DNA of 31,851 nt from Rs1 sp038900335 (lineage in GTDB: Bacteria; Pseudomonadota; Gammaproteobacteria; Pseudomonadales; Balneatricaceae), in contig JBBMRB010000028.1 of the NCBI GenBank assembly GCA_038900335.1, positions 1-31,851 on the forward strand. Direction: 5' to 3'. This document shows, piece by piece, positions 24,252-31,851 of this stretch (positions are counted from its first letter, which is position 1; every line of letters starts with the position of its first letter). The notes under the pieces were generated by a model. That model worked only from the letters and a program-made list of their open reading frames with translations, did no database searches and had not been told where the DNA came from. A program made the translations under genes and the position numbers.

Positions 24252-25796
24252 CTACCAAGTACTAGTTGACTTAAATTTCTCGATACCCGCTTTGAAGGTC
24301 GCTGCGATCTCATCGTTATATGTGCCAGCGGCGTTAACTTGATCCATAACATCAGCGTAATCGCTGTTGAAGAATGAAATTAAAGCGGCTTCGAAGTCAC
24401 CAATCTTGTTGATTGCGATTCCTTTTAGGAACCCTTCGTTTGCAGCAAATAATGAAAGACCCATTTCAGCAATACTCATTGGCGAATATTGCTTCTGCTT
24501 CATTAGCTCTGTTACAGATTGACCATGTTCTAGCTGCGCGCGAGTCGCATCATCTAAATCAGATGCAAATTGTGCGAATGCTGCTAGTTCACGATACTGT
24601 GCCAACGCTAGACGAACACCACCACCTAATTTCTTGATGATTTTAGTCTGTGCTGCACCACCTACACGTGATACAGAAAGACCGGCGTTAATCGCAGGGC
24701 GAATACCAGCGTTATACAAATCAGTTTCTAAGAAGATCTGACCATCAGTAATCGAAATAACGTTAGTCGGTACGAATGCTGATACGTCACCGCCTTGTGT
24801 TTCGATGACAGGTAATGCTGTTAAAGAACCCGTTTTGCCTTTAACTTCACCGTTAGTGAACTTCTCAACGTAATCCGCACTAACACGTGCAGAACGCTCA
24901 AGTAAACGAGAGTGAAGATAGAACACATCACCAGGGTACGCTTCACGTCCTGGAGGACGGCGTAACAATAGTGAGATTTGACGATAAGCCCAAGCTTGCT
25001 TGGTTAAATCATCATATACAATCAGTGCATCTTCACCACGATCGCGGAAGTATTCACCCATTGAGCAACCAGCATATGGCGCTAAGAACTGCATTGCTGC
25101 AGGATCTGATGCACCAGCGGCTACCACAATAGTGTGATCCATTGCGCCGTGTTCTTCTAATTTACGTACCACGTTCGCGATAGTAGACTGCTTTTGACCA
25201 ACCGCAACGTAAACACACGTAATGCCTTTACCTTTTTGGTTGATGATTGCATCGATAGCAATCGCAGTTTTACCGATCTGACGGTCACCGATGATCAACT
25301 CACGTTGACCGCGACCAACAGGTACCATCGCATCAATTGCTTTCAGACCTGTTTGAATAGGCTGATCAACTGATTTACGTTCGATTACACCCGGTGCTAC
25401 TTTTTCAACAGCATCAGTAATCTTGGTTTCGACTGGACCTTTACCATCGATAGGGTTACCTAGTGCGTCTACAACGCGACCACGTAATTCTGGTCCAACC
25501 GGTACTTCTAGGATACGGCCAGTACAACGGGCCGTCATGCCTTCTACTAAGTCTTGGTAGTCACCTAGGACTACCGCGCCTACTGCATCGCGCTCAAGGT
25601 TGAGTGCCATACCGTATACGCCGCCAGGGAATTCAATCATTTCCCCGTACATTACATCTGCTAAGCCGTGGATCAAAATGATACCGTCGGCTACGCTGAC
25701 AATTGTGCCCTCATTTTTTGCTTGTGAAGACACATCCAGCTTGTCGATGCGCTTCTTGAGGATCTCGCTGATCTCAGATGGATTCAGTTGCTGCAT
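24252..25796 (-). CDS. atpA: F1Fo ATP synthase alpha subunit
   Basis: Non-catalytic nucleotide-binding subunit of F1, 514 residues, close to 513 in E. coli. The start MQQLNPSEISEILKKRID and the P-loop GDRQIGKT (170-177) are standard. The alpha-subunit signature PAINAGLSVSRVG is present, as is the conserved arginine in SVSRVGGAAQ that contributes to the neighbouring catalytic site. GAGG precedes the ATG. It starts 16 bp after atpH. Confidence 0.98.
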   Translation of the reverse strand: MQQLNPSEISEILKKRIDKLDVSSQAKNEGTIVSVADGIILIHGLADVMYGEMIEFPGGVYGMALNLERDAVGAVVLGDYQDLVEGMTARCTGRILEVPVGPELRGRVVDALGNPIDGKGPVETKITDAVEKVAPGVIERKSVDQPIQTGLKAIDAMVPVGRGQRELIIGDRQIGKTAIAIDAIINQKGKGITCVYVAVGQKQSTIANVVRKLEEHGAMDHTIVVAAGASDPAAMQFLAPYAGCSMGEYFRDRGEDALIVYDDLTKQAWAYRQISLLLRRPPGREAYPGDVFYLHSRLLERSARVSADYVEKFTNGEVKGKTGSLTALPVIETQGGDVSAFVPTNVISITDGQIFLETDLYNAGIRPAINAGLSVSRVGGAAQTKIIKKLGGGVRLALAQYRELAAFAQFASDLDDATRAQLEHGQSVTELMKQKQYSPMSIAEMGLSLFAANEGFLKGIAINKIGDFEAALISFFNSDYADVMDQVNAAGTYNDEIAATFKAGIEKFKSTSTW

Positions 25797-25812
25797 GGTT
25801 ATTCCTCGATAC

Positions 25813-26346
25813 TCAGGAATTTAATACTTCGGCTAGTTTCGCAATTTTTGCGCGAACTGAACCGTCGATAACTAGATCTTGTGTACGAATCACAACACCA
25901 CCTAAAATAGACTGATCTACTGTAGATAATAGTGAAACGTCACGACCTAGCTTAGCGCTTAACGCCTGAGTTAAATTTTGTTGCTGTTGCTCGTCGAGCT
26001 CATAGGCAGTAGTCACGTTGATTTCAACATTTGACTCCTGATTCGCTTTGAGCTGCTCAAACTGTACTGCGATCTCTGGTACTAAAGCGAGACGATTATT
26101 CTCTGCTAAAAGTTTGATGAAGTTTTGACCACTTTCATCTAAATCTTCTAACACAGTAATCATAGCGCTCGCTTTTTGATCGCTAGTCAGTGCTGGATTA
26201 CCTAAAATACTCTTCATCACTTCATCTGATGTAACTTGCGCTGCATCATTGAGTGAATCAGACCATTTTTGAATCGTGCCCGCATCGCGTGCGAATTCAA
26301 AAACGGCTTTAGTATAAGGACGAGCTACTGTATTGAGTTCAGCCAT
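25813..26346 (-). CDS. atpH: F1Fo ATP synthase delta subunit
   Basis: Stator subunit of 177 residues that fixes the top of F1 to the b subunits. The helical N-terminal domain begins ARPYTKAVFEFARD, and the C-terminal part has LLSTVDQSILGGVVIRTQDLVIDGSVRAKI with the LGGVVIR motif typical of AtpH. GAGG precedes the ATG. The gaps to atpF (12 bp) and atpA (16 bp) are the tightest in the operon. Confidence 0.97.
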   Translation of the reverse strand: MAELNTVARPYTKAVFEFARDAGTIQKWSDSLNDAAQVTSDEVMKSILGNPALTSDQKASAMITVLEDLDESGQNFIKLLAENNRLALVPEIAVQFEQLKANQESNVEINVTTAYELDEQQQQNLTQALSAKLGRDVSLLSTVDQSILGGVVIRTQDLVIDGSVRAKIAKLAEVLNS

Positions 26347-26358
26347 CGTAAACCTCGC

Positions 26359-26829
26359 TTAAAGCTCCGCTGCTAGTTTGTTAACTAGGTTAGCGTGGGC
26401 TGCTTTGTCAACCGATGCTTCAAGAATTTTCTCAGCGCCGGCAATTGCTAGTACAGCAACTTGAGCACGTAGATCTTCTTTAGCACGGTTAACTTCTTGT
26501 TCGATATCCGCTTGAGCTGCATTTTTAATGCGATCTGCTTCTGCAGTCGCTGCACCTTTCGCTTCGTCGATAATTTGATTAGCCCGCTTGTTAGCCTGTT
26601 CGATGATGGCGGCTGACTGCTCTTTGCTGTCCTGCATATCTGCAGCGGCTTTTTCTTGAGCCGCACGCAAATCGCGTTCTGCACGGTCAGCAGCGTCTAG
26701 ACCTTCAGCTATTTTCTTTTTGCGTTCTTCTAAGGCTGCCGTAATCGGCGGCCAAACGTATTTCATACAAAATACGACGAAGAAAGAAAATGCAATGATC
26801 TGACCAATAATGGTTAGATTAATATTCAC
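26359..26829 (-). CDS. atpF: F1Fo ATP synthase b subunit
   Basis: Peripheral-stalk subunit of 156 residues. It has one N-terminal membrane helix (about 5-25, IIGQIIAFSFFVVFCMKYVW) followed by PPI and a long Ala/Glu/Lys-rich coiled helix to the end, the same length as E. coli AtpF. The start codon is GTG, with GAGGGG seven bases upstream. The choice is secure because translation from there lines up with the E. coli N-terminus (MNLNATILGQ), while the overlapping ATG is out of frame. Confidence 0.96.
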   Translation of the reverse strand: MNINLTIIGQIIAFSFFVVFCMKYVWPPITAALEERKKKIAEGLDAADRAERDLRAAQEKAAADMQDSKEQSAAIIEQANKRANQIIDEAKGAATAEADRIKNAAQADIEQEVNRAKEDLRAQVAVLAIAGAEKILEASVDKAAHANLVNKLAAEL

Positions 26830-26881
26830 GCCATTACCCCTCGTAGTTAATTAAGTAGAATCTATTAAAGTACGTTACTAC

Positions 26882-27112
26882 TTAAGCTACTGCGAACAGT
26901 ACGTACATACCAAGACCAACACCGATCATAGGTACAGCATCAACTAGACCCATTACGATGAAGAATTGTGTACGTAGCATTGGGATCAATTCAGGTTGAC
27001 GCGCAGCGCCCTCTAAGAATTTACCACCTAAAATACCAACACCTATTGCCGCACCTACTGCGCCAAGACCAAGCATCAGTGCGCCAGCGACGTATAAAAT
27101 TGCTGCTTCCAT
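26882..27112 (-). CDS. atpE: F1Fo ATP synthase c subunit
   Basis: Membrane rotor proteolipid of 76 residues forming two helices. The ion-binding carboxylate is D58 in GLVDAVPMIG, and the cytoplasmic loop ARQPEL and the glycine-rich first helix are intact. The residues around D58 resemble the proton-binding E. coli subunit and lack the Na-type Q/ES pattern, so a proton-driven enzyme is likely. GGAG precedes the ATG. It lies between atpB and atpF. Confidence 0.98.
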   Translation of the reverse strand: MEAAILYVAGALMLGLGAVGAAIGVGILGGKFLEGAARQPELIPMLRTQFFIVMGLVDAVPMIGVGLGMYVLFAVA

Positions 27113-27173
27113 CAGTTTATCTCCGATTTCTAAGTTAAAATTTAAAGTTTAAAAAGTACATTTAATATAACGT

Positions 27174-28043
27174 TTAGTGTTCTTCATGTGCCATGGCAAG
27201 ATAAACAATTGTCAATACCATGAAGATGAACGCTTGTAACGTTATAATTAAAATATGGAAAATAGCCCATGGTACTGAAAGTACCCACTGAGCCCAGAAA
27301 GGTAATAGTGCGATCAAGATGAAAACCATTTCACCTGCGTACATATTACCAAATAGTCGTAAAGCCAAAGAAACAGGTTTAGCAATCAAACCAACGATTT
27401 CTAAGAACAGGTTAAACGGCAGTAGCCATTTACCTAAAGGCTGTAGTGACAGTTCCGCTAAGAAACCGCTCACACCCTTCATTTTAATGCTGTAGTAAAT
27501 GATTAACGCGAAGACAGCTAATGCCATGCCTAAAGTTGCGTTAATATCGGTTGTAGGAACAACCTTCATGTACGGAATGCCCATTTGTTGAGCAATGTAA
27601 GGAATCCAGTCAACTGGGACTAAATCCATTAGGTTCATCAAGAAAACCCAAACAAAAATCGTCAACGCAAGCGGCGCAATCACTGCGTTCTTGTGTTGAA
27701 AAATGCTGTTTACGTTGTCTTCTACAAATTCAATGATAGTTTCAACAAAATTCTGCAGTTTTCCAGGTACGCCAGCAGTTACTGAAGTAGCAACCTTGTG
27801 GAATAACCAGATAAATACAAGACCTAAACTAATTGACCAAAACATAGTATCTACGTTGATAGCCCAAAAGCCCATTGTCGCTGCTTCATTAACAGTTTCA
27901 CTGCTATGTGCAAAAGTCCAAACACCGCCTTCACCCACTACAGACCCATCATACCTAGTTGTACCCTCTGGTAGTTTACCAAAGGTCAGGTTGGTCAAGT
28001 GATGCGATATATAGGACTTGGAAGTCATTATATCCGTCGCCAT
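27174..28043 (-). CDS. atpB: F1Fo ATP synthase a subunit
   Basis: Stator half-channel subunit, 289 residues, with five to six membrane helices. The essential arginine is R229 in SLALRLFGNMYAGEM. WIPYIAQQMGIPYM and the C-terminal LQAFIFMVLTIVYLAMAHEEH are typical of proteobacterial AtpB. The N-terminus is a somewhat extended polar segment (about 60 residues before the first helix). AGAGAG precedes the ATG. It follows atpI by 49 bp. Confidence 0.97.
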   Translation of the reverse strand: MATDIMTSKSYISHHLTNLTFGKLPEGTTRYDGSVVGEGGVWTFAHSSETVNEAATMGFWAINVDTMFWSISLGLVFIWLFHKVATSVTAGVPGKLQNFVETIIEFVEDNVNSIFQHKNAVIAPLALTIFVWVFLMNLMDLVPVDWIPYIAQQMGIPYMKVVPTTDINATLGMALAVFALIIYYSIKMKGVSGFLAELSLQPLGKWLLPFNLFLEIVGLIAKPVSLALRLFGNMYAGEMVFILIALLPFWAQWVLSVPWAIFHILIITLQAFIFMVLTIVYLAMAHEEH

Positions 28044-28092
28044 TTTTATCTCTCTTGTTGAATCTATACTCTGCTACTAGCTCAAAGTTAGA

Positions 28093-28518
28093 TTAAAGTT
28101 TTATGAACTTGTTTTTAGTGCTCATTTGCAAATACCAGCCAACGGCCTGAGTTGCAATATAAGTACCAAATAAGGAAAAGGGGCTCAATGGTTGCACTAG
28201 AACAAAAACCAAAGCGAATAACATCGCCGTGATTACCATTTTCCATATTTGGCTCATATACAATTTTGCTAATGTTTGATTAGCAGATTGTGGTTGCTCT
28301 GATTGATTACTTTTAATCAGAATTTCATTAGTTACATAAATATTAGGAATTAAGAAAACTAACCCACCTAATAATGCTGAATAACCAAAAACCCAACCTT
28401 TGAATGTCATTAACAACGCGATAAAACCAGTAAAACATAGCTGTATTAACAGGATCTTCAGTGCCTTTTGACTAACGACCTGAGAGTAGCCTCGTTTTTT
28501 ACTTTTTTTATTCAGCAT
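28093..28518 (-). CDS. atpI: ATP synthase protein I
   Basis: The 141-residue membrane protein has four helices (about 22-38, 45-60, 92-108 and 113-130) and a strongly basic N-terminus (MLNKKSKKRGY). AtpI proteins help assemble the c-ring in some bacteria and are not strictly needed. It is first in the operon, directly downstream of the promoter at 28580-28608. Sequence conservation of AtpI is low, so position is the main support. Confidence 0.92.
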   Translation of the reverse strand: MLNKKSKKRGYSQVVSQKALKILLIQLCFTGFIALLMTFKGWVFGYSALLGGLVFLIPNIYVTNEILIKSNQSEQPQSANQTLAKLYMSQIWKMVITAMLFALVFVLVQPLSPFSLFGTYIATQAVGWYLQMSTKNKFIKL

Positions 28519-28579
28519 TTATTACTGCCCAGCGCCCAAAAGATTTCCTTTGTTGCGCACTATTGCAAATTAGTGGGCG

Positions 28580-28608
28580 ATTATATGAGGTTGTCGATAT
28601 AGACTCAA
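28580..28608 (-). promoter_or_regulatory. atp operon promoter
   Basis: On the minus strand TTGAGT and a perfect TATAAT are separated by exactly 17 bp, 61 bp before the atpI start codon. This is the best sigma70 match in the window and shows that the operon need not depend on read-through from parB. Confidence 0.75.
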
Positions 28609-28720
28609 CTAATTCCGCAGAGTTTTTTACAAAACCCTGCGTTTATTTTTGTTTTTGAGCGAAAAATCACCGTATTTTCAACAATCGTTGTTATTTTTTC
28701 AGTTTTATCGATTTTTAAGC

Positions 28721-29611
28721 TTACAAACTCTCTAATATTGCCGCTAGTTTTTCTGCATTATCGAAGGAGATCGTAATTTTTCCCTTACCCTTGGCGTTTT
28801 GCTTTATATCGACTTTAGTCGCAAATTTAGTCGCTAAGCTGGCACTATGTTGCTTTAAACTATCGTCTATTGTCGGTTTTTCTTGCACTTGTTTAGGTAG
28901 CGCTCCCGATTGCCACTTTCTTACTAACTCTTCTGTTTGCCTTACTGACATCCCTTTAGCAACCACATCGCGAGCGACACTGACTTGCAACTCGCCCTCT
29001 AAGCCAAGTAATGCTCTGGCGTGGCCCATATCGATATCGCCATATTCTAAAAGCTTGCGCACATCATCTGTCAGTTTAGTTAAACGCAATAAATTGGTGA
29101 CCGCTGATCGCGATTTACCTACGGCATCGGCTACTTCTTGTTGTGTTAATTCAAACTCATCTTGCAAGCGCTTAAGTGCGATTGCCTCTTCCATCGCGTT
29201 GAGATTCTCACGCTGTATATTTTCAATCAGCGCCATGGCGATAGCTGCTTCATCAGAAACATCTTTGATGATAACAGGTATGGTATCTAATCCTGCTAGT
29301 TGAGAGGCCTGCCAGCGCCGCTCACCTGCTATTATTTCGTACATGTCAGCACTGACAGGGCGAATAATAATCGGCTGCATCACACCTTGTGCTTTAATCG
29401 AATTGGTTAAATCTTCTAGTGCTTGAGGCTCTAAATCACGACGAGGTTGGTATTTGCCGCGCTGGATTTTATTAACATCTAAATCTAAATAGCCTTGTCT
29501 AGGCTGTTCATTGGTATCAGCAGCTGCTATTTCACTGTTTATTTGTTGCTCAAGGCTTGAGCTAGATAAAAGCGCATCTAACCCGCGGCCTAAACCTCTT
29601 TTCTTTGACAT
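28721..29611 (-). CDS. parB: Chromosome-partitioning protein ParB
   Basis: A DNA-binding CTP-switch protein of 296 residues that loads on parS sites near the origin and works with ParA in chromosome segregation. The start MSKKRGLGRGLDALL is the chromosomal ParB hallmark. The nucleotide-binding box II GERRWQAS lies at 96-103, and the helix-turn-helix around TQQEVADAVGKSRSAVTNLL (about 155-174) binds parS. The C-terminal dimerisation domain ends KLAAILESL. AAGGA precedes the ATG. It follows parA by 65 bp on the same strand. No consensus parS site is seen in this window. Confidence 0.96.
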   Translation of the reverse strand: MSKKRGLGRGLDALLSSSSLEQQINSEIAAADTNEQPRQGYLDLDVNKIQRGKYQPRRDLEPQALEDLTNSIKAQGVMQPIIIRPVSADMYEIIAGERRWQASQLAGLDTIPVIIKDVSDEAAIAMALIENIQRENLNAMEEAIALKRLQDEFELTQQEVADAVGKSRSAVTNLLRLTKLTDDVRKLLEYGDIDMGHARALLGLEGELQVSVARDVVAKGMSVRQTEELVRKWQSGALPKQVQEKPTIDDSLKQHSASLATKFATKVDIKQNAKGKGKITISFDNAEKLAAILESL

Positions 29612-29676
29612 TGTTAAATCCTTGGATGCAGTCTGTCTGATTCTATTATTAATTTTGTACTATTGTAGTATGAAAC

Positions 29677-30486
29677 TTATGCCGATGCCGCTATATCATC
29701 AATGGCTTGCTGTTTTACTTCTGCTTCCGTTTTACGACTTAACTCACCAGCAAGTGCTAAATATGCCAGGGCACCGCGCGAGTTTTTATCATATAACAGT
29801 GCGGGTAAGCCATGCGATGGTGCCTCTGCCAAACGGATGTTACGCGGGATAATCGTGCGGTAGACTTTATCGCCAAAGTATTCAATCAGATGATTCGATA
29901 CATCTTTGGTCAATGTCATACGTGGATCGTACATTGTTCTTAAAATTCCCTCTATTTTCAGCGAAGGGTTTAATCTAGAGTTTATTTTTTCAATCGTCCC
30001 TATCAGTGAACTAATGCCCTCAAGGGCATAATACTCGCACTGCATTGGAATGATAACACCACTAGAGGAGGCCAGTGCGTTAACTGTCAGTAAGTTCAAT
30101 GATGGCGGGTTATCAATTAATATGTAGTCATAGTTATCTTTAACCGACATCAGCGCCATTTTTAAGCGAAATTCACGACGCGGTAACTCCAGTAGCTCTA
30201 CCTCTGCTGCCGTTAGATCACCATTAGATCCAATAACGTCATAGCCGATTAGCTCTGACTTTATAATAGTGTCTTCTACGGCGGCTTTGCCGGTAAGTAA
30301 TTCATAGGCCGAGCTCTCTAGAGAGTATTTATCAACACCGCTGCCCATAGTGGCATTTCCTTGCGGGTCTAAATCGACAAGTAGCACACGCTTTTTTGTG
30401 GCCGCTAACGAGGCTGACAAATTAACACATGTTGTAGTTTTACCAACACCACCTTTCTGGTTGGTTATTGTCAGTATCTTTGCCAC
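29677..30486 (-). CDS. parA: Chromosome-partitioning ATPase ParA (Soj)
   Basis: A deviant-Walker ATPase of the ParA/MinD class, 269 residues, that drives segregation of ParB-bound origins. The Walker A motif KGGVGKTT is at 11-18 and the Walker B region reads YDYILIDNPPS. I start at the GTG at 30486 because AAGGAG lies nine bases upstream and the protein then reads MAKILTITNQKGG like its relatives. A TTG at 30492 has only three bases to that site. The gap to the rsmG stop is two bases, so translation is probably coupled. Confidence 0.95.
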   Translation of the reverse strand: MAKILTITNQKGGVGKTTTCVNLSASLAATKKRVLLVDLDPQGNATMGSGVDKYSLESSAYELLTGKAAVEDTIIKSELIGYDVIGSNGDLTAAEVELLELPRREFRLKMALMSVKDNYDYILIDNPPSLNLLTVNALASSSGVIIPMQCEYYALEGISSLIGTIEKINSRLNPSLKIEGILRTMYDPRMTLTKDVSNHLIEYFGDKVYRTIIPRNIRLAEAPSHGLPALLYDKNSRGALAYLALAGELSRKTEAEVKQQAIDDIAASA

Positions 30487-30488
30487 GC

Positions 30489-31127
30489 TCAAACTCTCCT
30501 TATTTCTAATAAATGTCGGGCGCCACTTTCATTAGGTACCGCTAGCACATGGCTGTTTATTAGAGCATATCCTTGCGGTAGTTGCGATATTTCTTGCTCG
30601 CTTATAATTGCTTTCATCGCTAAAAACACACCATCTTCAGCACATAACTGCTGTGTCCACTTGATCATATCCGCAACACTGGCAAACGCTCTAGAGATAA
30701 CGGCATCAAAGGTTTGGTTTTGGCAATTCTCAGCACGTCCACGAATAATATCTAAATTGTGTAATGCTAACTCTATTTTTACTTGGTTTTGAAAGCGTGT
30801 TTTTTTACCGTTGCTATCAATACTAGTCACTTTTAACTGTGGCCGACAAATAGCTAATAGTACGCCTGGCAAACCTGGACCACTACCAACATCTACTAAT
30901 GTTTTATAACCTGCTTTATCAATAAAGCTGAGCACACTTAGACTATCGATAATGTGCCGATGAATCATTTCAGCGGGGTCTCTCACTGCGGTTAAATTAT
31001 AGGCTTTATTCCATTTAACCAATAGTGCATGGTAGCTAAGTAGCTGCCCAATGGTTGCCTGGTCAAATTGATGGCCAAGTAACTGAAGTTGTGTTTCTAA
31101 AATTGTTTGATACTGTCGACCTGTCAT
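30489..31127 (-). CDS. rsmG: 16S rRNA (guanine-527-N7)-methyltransferase
   Basis: A SAM-dependent methyltransferase of 212 residues (207 in E. coli) that methylates G527 of 16S rRNA; loss gives low-level streptomycin resistance in known species. WNKAYNLTAVRDPAEM and HIIDSL (about 39-63) and the SAM motif DVGSGPGLPG (79-88) are the family signatures. I start at the ATG at 31127. A GTG at 31145 is in frame but has no ribosome site. AAGG is 11 bases before the ATG, a little far. Usually mnmG lies directly upstream, but no end of mnmG is found in the 720 bp to the right. Confidence 0.95.
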   Translation of the reverse strand: MTGRQYQTILETQLQLLGHQFDQATIGQLLSYHALLVKWNKAYNLTAVRDPAEMIHRHIIDSLSVLSFIDKAGYKTLVDVGSGPGLPGVLLAICRPQLKVTSIDSNGKKTRFQNQVKIELALHNLDIIRGRAENCQNQTFDAVISRAFASVADMIKWTQQLCAEDGVFLAMKAIISEQEISQLPQGYALINSHVLAVPNESGARHLLEIRRV

Positions 31128-31164
31128 TAGATCAGAGACCTTCACGTTGATAATATATTGAGGC

Positions 31165-31181
31165 TTAACATCGAATGTTAA
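31165..31181. promoter_or_regulatory. Inverted repeat in the rsmG leader
   Basis: TTAACAT and ATGTTAA flank a 3-bp centre (CGA). The repeat lies 38 bp before the rsmG ATG and just downstream of a TACAAT box (31193-31198, minus strand), where an operator would sit. On the plus strand it is followed by TTTT and could equally end a transcript coming from the right. Confidence 0.35.
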
Positions 31182-31258
31182 TTTTGGCTAGTATTGTATA
31201 CTGATTATCAAAAACTCTCGCTAATTGTTATAAACTATTTTCCAATTTATACAGCAAA

Positions 31259-31296
31259 GTGCTGTTATAGCGCGATTGCCAGCAAATCGACAGCAC
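31259..31296. repeat. Imperfect hairpin
   Basis: GTGCTGT and ACAGCAC (7 bp) enclose an inner CGATTGC/GCAAATCG pairing with a bulge on the left arm. There is no T-run. The role is unknown. Confidence 0.5.
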
Positions 31297-31643
31297 CGTT
31301 ATCTGCACCTCGCTATTTGCCCTAACCTTATCAACCCCATGCTAGAGCCATAAAATTTTATACGAATGATCAGCGCATGATACATTGCCATGTTTGTAGT
31401 AAACCGATGATGATATGGCTAACAACTTAATTAGCGTTAACTTATAGAAGGTGAGCCCCTTATATCTCAACATAAAGCTCACAGACTGGCATTGTTTTTT
31501 GCTTACACCCATTACTAGTAGTGTTTGAAATAAAGCTGAGAGCAAGATCTACGCACTCTGACAGACATAACTAGTATCTTAATAAACATTGTTAGATTAT
31601 GAACTAGGCAGATAATAACAGAGGATAAGAGATTAAACGTTTG

Positions 31644-31796
31644 AAGAGCAAGCTTGGCGTGGTAAATCATTCGAAAAACGCCCACATCTGTGTGCGAGTA
31701 CAGTCATCGCCAAAAAGCGTTAGACGAAAAAAAACCCGTACACTGTGATTAGCGTTTCTTTATGTGTTTTAAAAAGAGCAAGCTTGGCGTGGTAAA
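31644..31796. repeat. Pair of 23-bp direct repeats, 130 bp apart
   Basis: Identical 23-bp copies start at 31644 and 31774, both beginning AAGAGCAAGC and ending GGCGTGGTAAA. The 107 bp between them are not repeated. A perfect 10-bp palindrome CCTTATAAGG (31797-31806) follows the second copy at once. No gene overlaps them. Confidence 0.9.
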
Positions 31797-31851
31797 CCTT
31801 ATAAGGAAGGCGCAAGCGCTCTCGTCGTTTTTCGATTAAAGCTGCGCTTCT

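Larger units (their letters stand above)
31128..31851. other. About 720 bp with no supported gene
   Basis: This stretch upstream of rsmG holds the inverted repeats at 31165 and 31259, the direct repeats at 31644/31774 and a purine-rich stretch (about 31729-31737). The only long open frame (31342-31545, minus) has no ribosome site and no family resemblance. No tRNA cloverleaf, rRNA or strong DnaA-box cluster was recognised. Confidence 0.6.

Noticed and set aside
28612..28650. CGCAG/CTGCG inverted repeat after parB as a parB terminator
   Set aside because: It has an internal mismatch and no T-run in the direction of parB transcription; it is about 75 bp past the stop.
31250..31320. Possible DnaA boxes (TTATACAGC, TTATCTGCA, TTATCAACC) suggesting oriC
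   Set aside because: Each has two or more mismatches to TTATNCACA, they do not form a regular cluster, and there is no adjacent AT-rich unwinding region clearly distinct from background.
31342..31545. 67-residue open frame on the minus strand
   Set aside because: No ribosome site, no family resemblance, and composition like translated noncoding DNA.
1..31851. CRISPR arrays, rRNA and tRNA genes, riboswitches, prophage or toxin-antitoxin modules
   Set aside because: I looked for regularly spaced palindromic repeats, cloverleaf patterns and recognisable protein families of these kinds and saw none.

Overview
The window looks like a chromosomal segment from a gammaproteobacterium, probably marine or host-associated and moderately AT-rich. 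The strongest evidence is the order rsmG-parA-parB followed by atpIBEFHAGDC and then glmU-glmS. This is the classic origin-proximal neighbourhood of that class, and the proteins (AtpE and AtpF especially) read very close to the E. coli ones. I cannot name the genus from sequence alone.

Layout from the left. Positions 1-525 hold a broken IS5-family insertion sequence whose terminal repeat abuts the stop codon of pseF. Positions 526-6030 (minus strand) are a surface-glycan block: pseF, pseC, pseB (first, second and last-step enzymes of CMP-pseudaminic acid synthesis), a WecA-type lipid-carrier GlcNAc-1-phosphate transferase and a TviB/WbpO-type UDP-HexNAc 6-dehydrogenase. A short Wzz-like chain-length protein (6224-6934, plus) is divergent from it. 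This block is visibly more AT-rich than the rest. A terminator and a repeat-bearing gap lead to a beta-CASP-type metallo-beta-lactamase-fold hydrolase (7336-8835).

Positions 8971-14334 hold a LysR regulator divergent from a complete tripartite tricarboxylate transporter (tctC, tctB, tctA) plus an M20 ArgE/DapE-like deacylase. This looks like one uptake-and-hydrolysis unit for an acylated carboxylate or amino acid. After a strong bidirectional terminator come glmS and glmU (minus), which make UDP-GlcNAc. That is the common precursor of the PseB, WecA-like and TviB-like enzymes at the left end.

Positions 18041-19326 hold a TrmB-like regulator and a small STAS/SpoIIAA-like protein of unknown role. 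An EamA-family and a TauE/SafE-family membrane transporter follow on the minus strand, separated by a 15-bp tandem repeat that could encode NNDGA pentapeptides. The full nine-gene F-type ATP synthase operon (21340-28518) has a clear sigma70-like promoter, a rho-independent terminator, and hairpins on both sides of atpD. The parB, parA and rsmG genes follow. The last ~720 bp (31128-31851) contain no gene I can support, but do contain inverted repeats and a 23-bp direct repeat spaced exactly 130 bp.

Most of the window is well-understood housekeeping DNA. I did not find a clearly new multi-gene system. The most open items are the two unassigned repeat structures (20311-20385 and 31644-31796), the TrmB-like/STAS-like pair, the possible 8-bp slippage repeat ahead of the WecA-like gene, and the substrate of the TctCBA-M20 unit.
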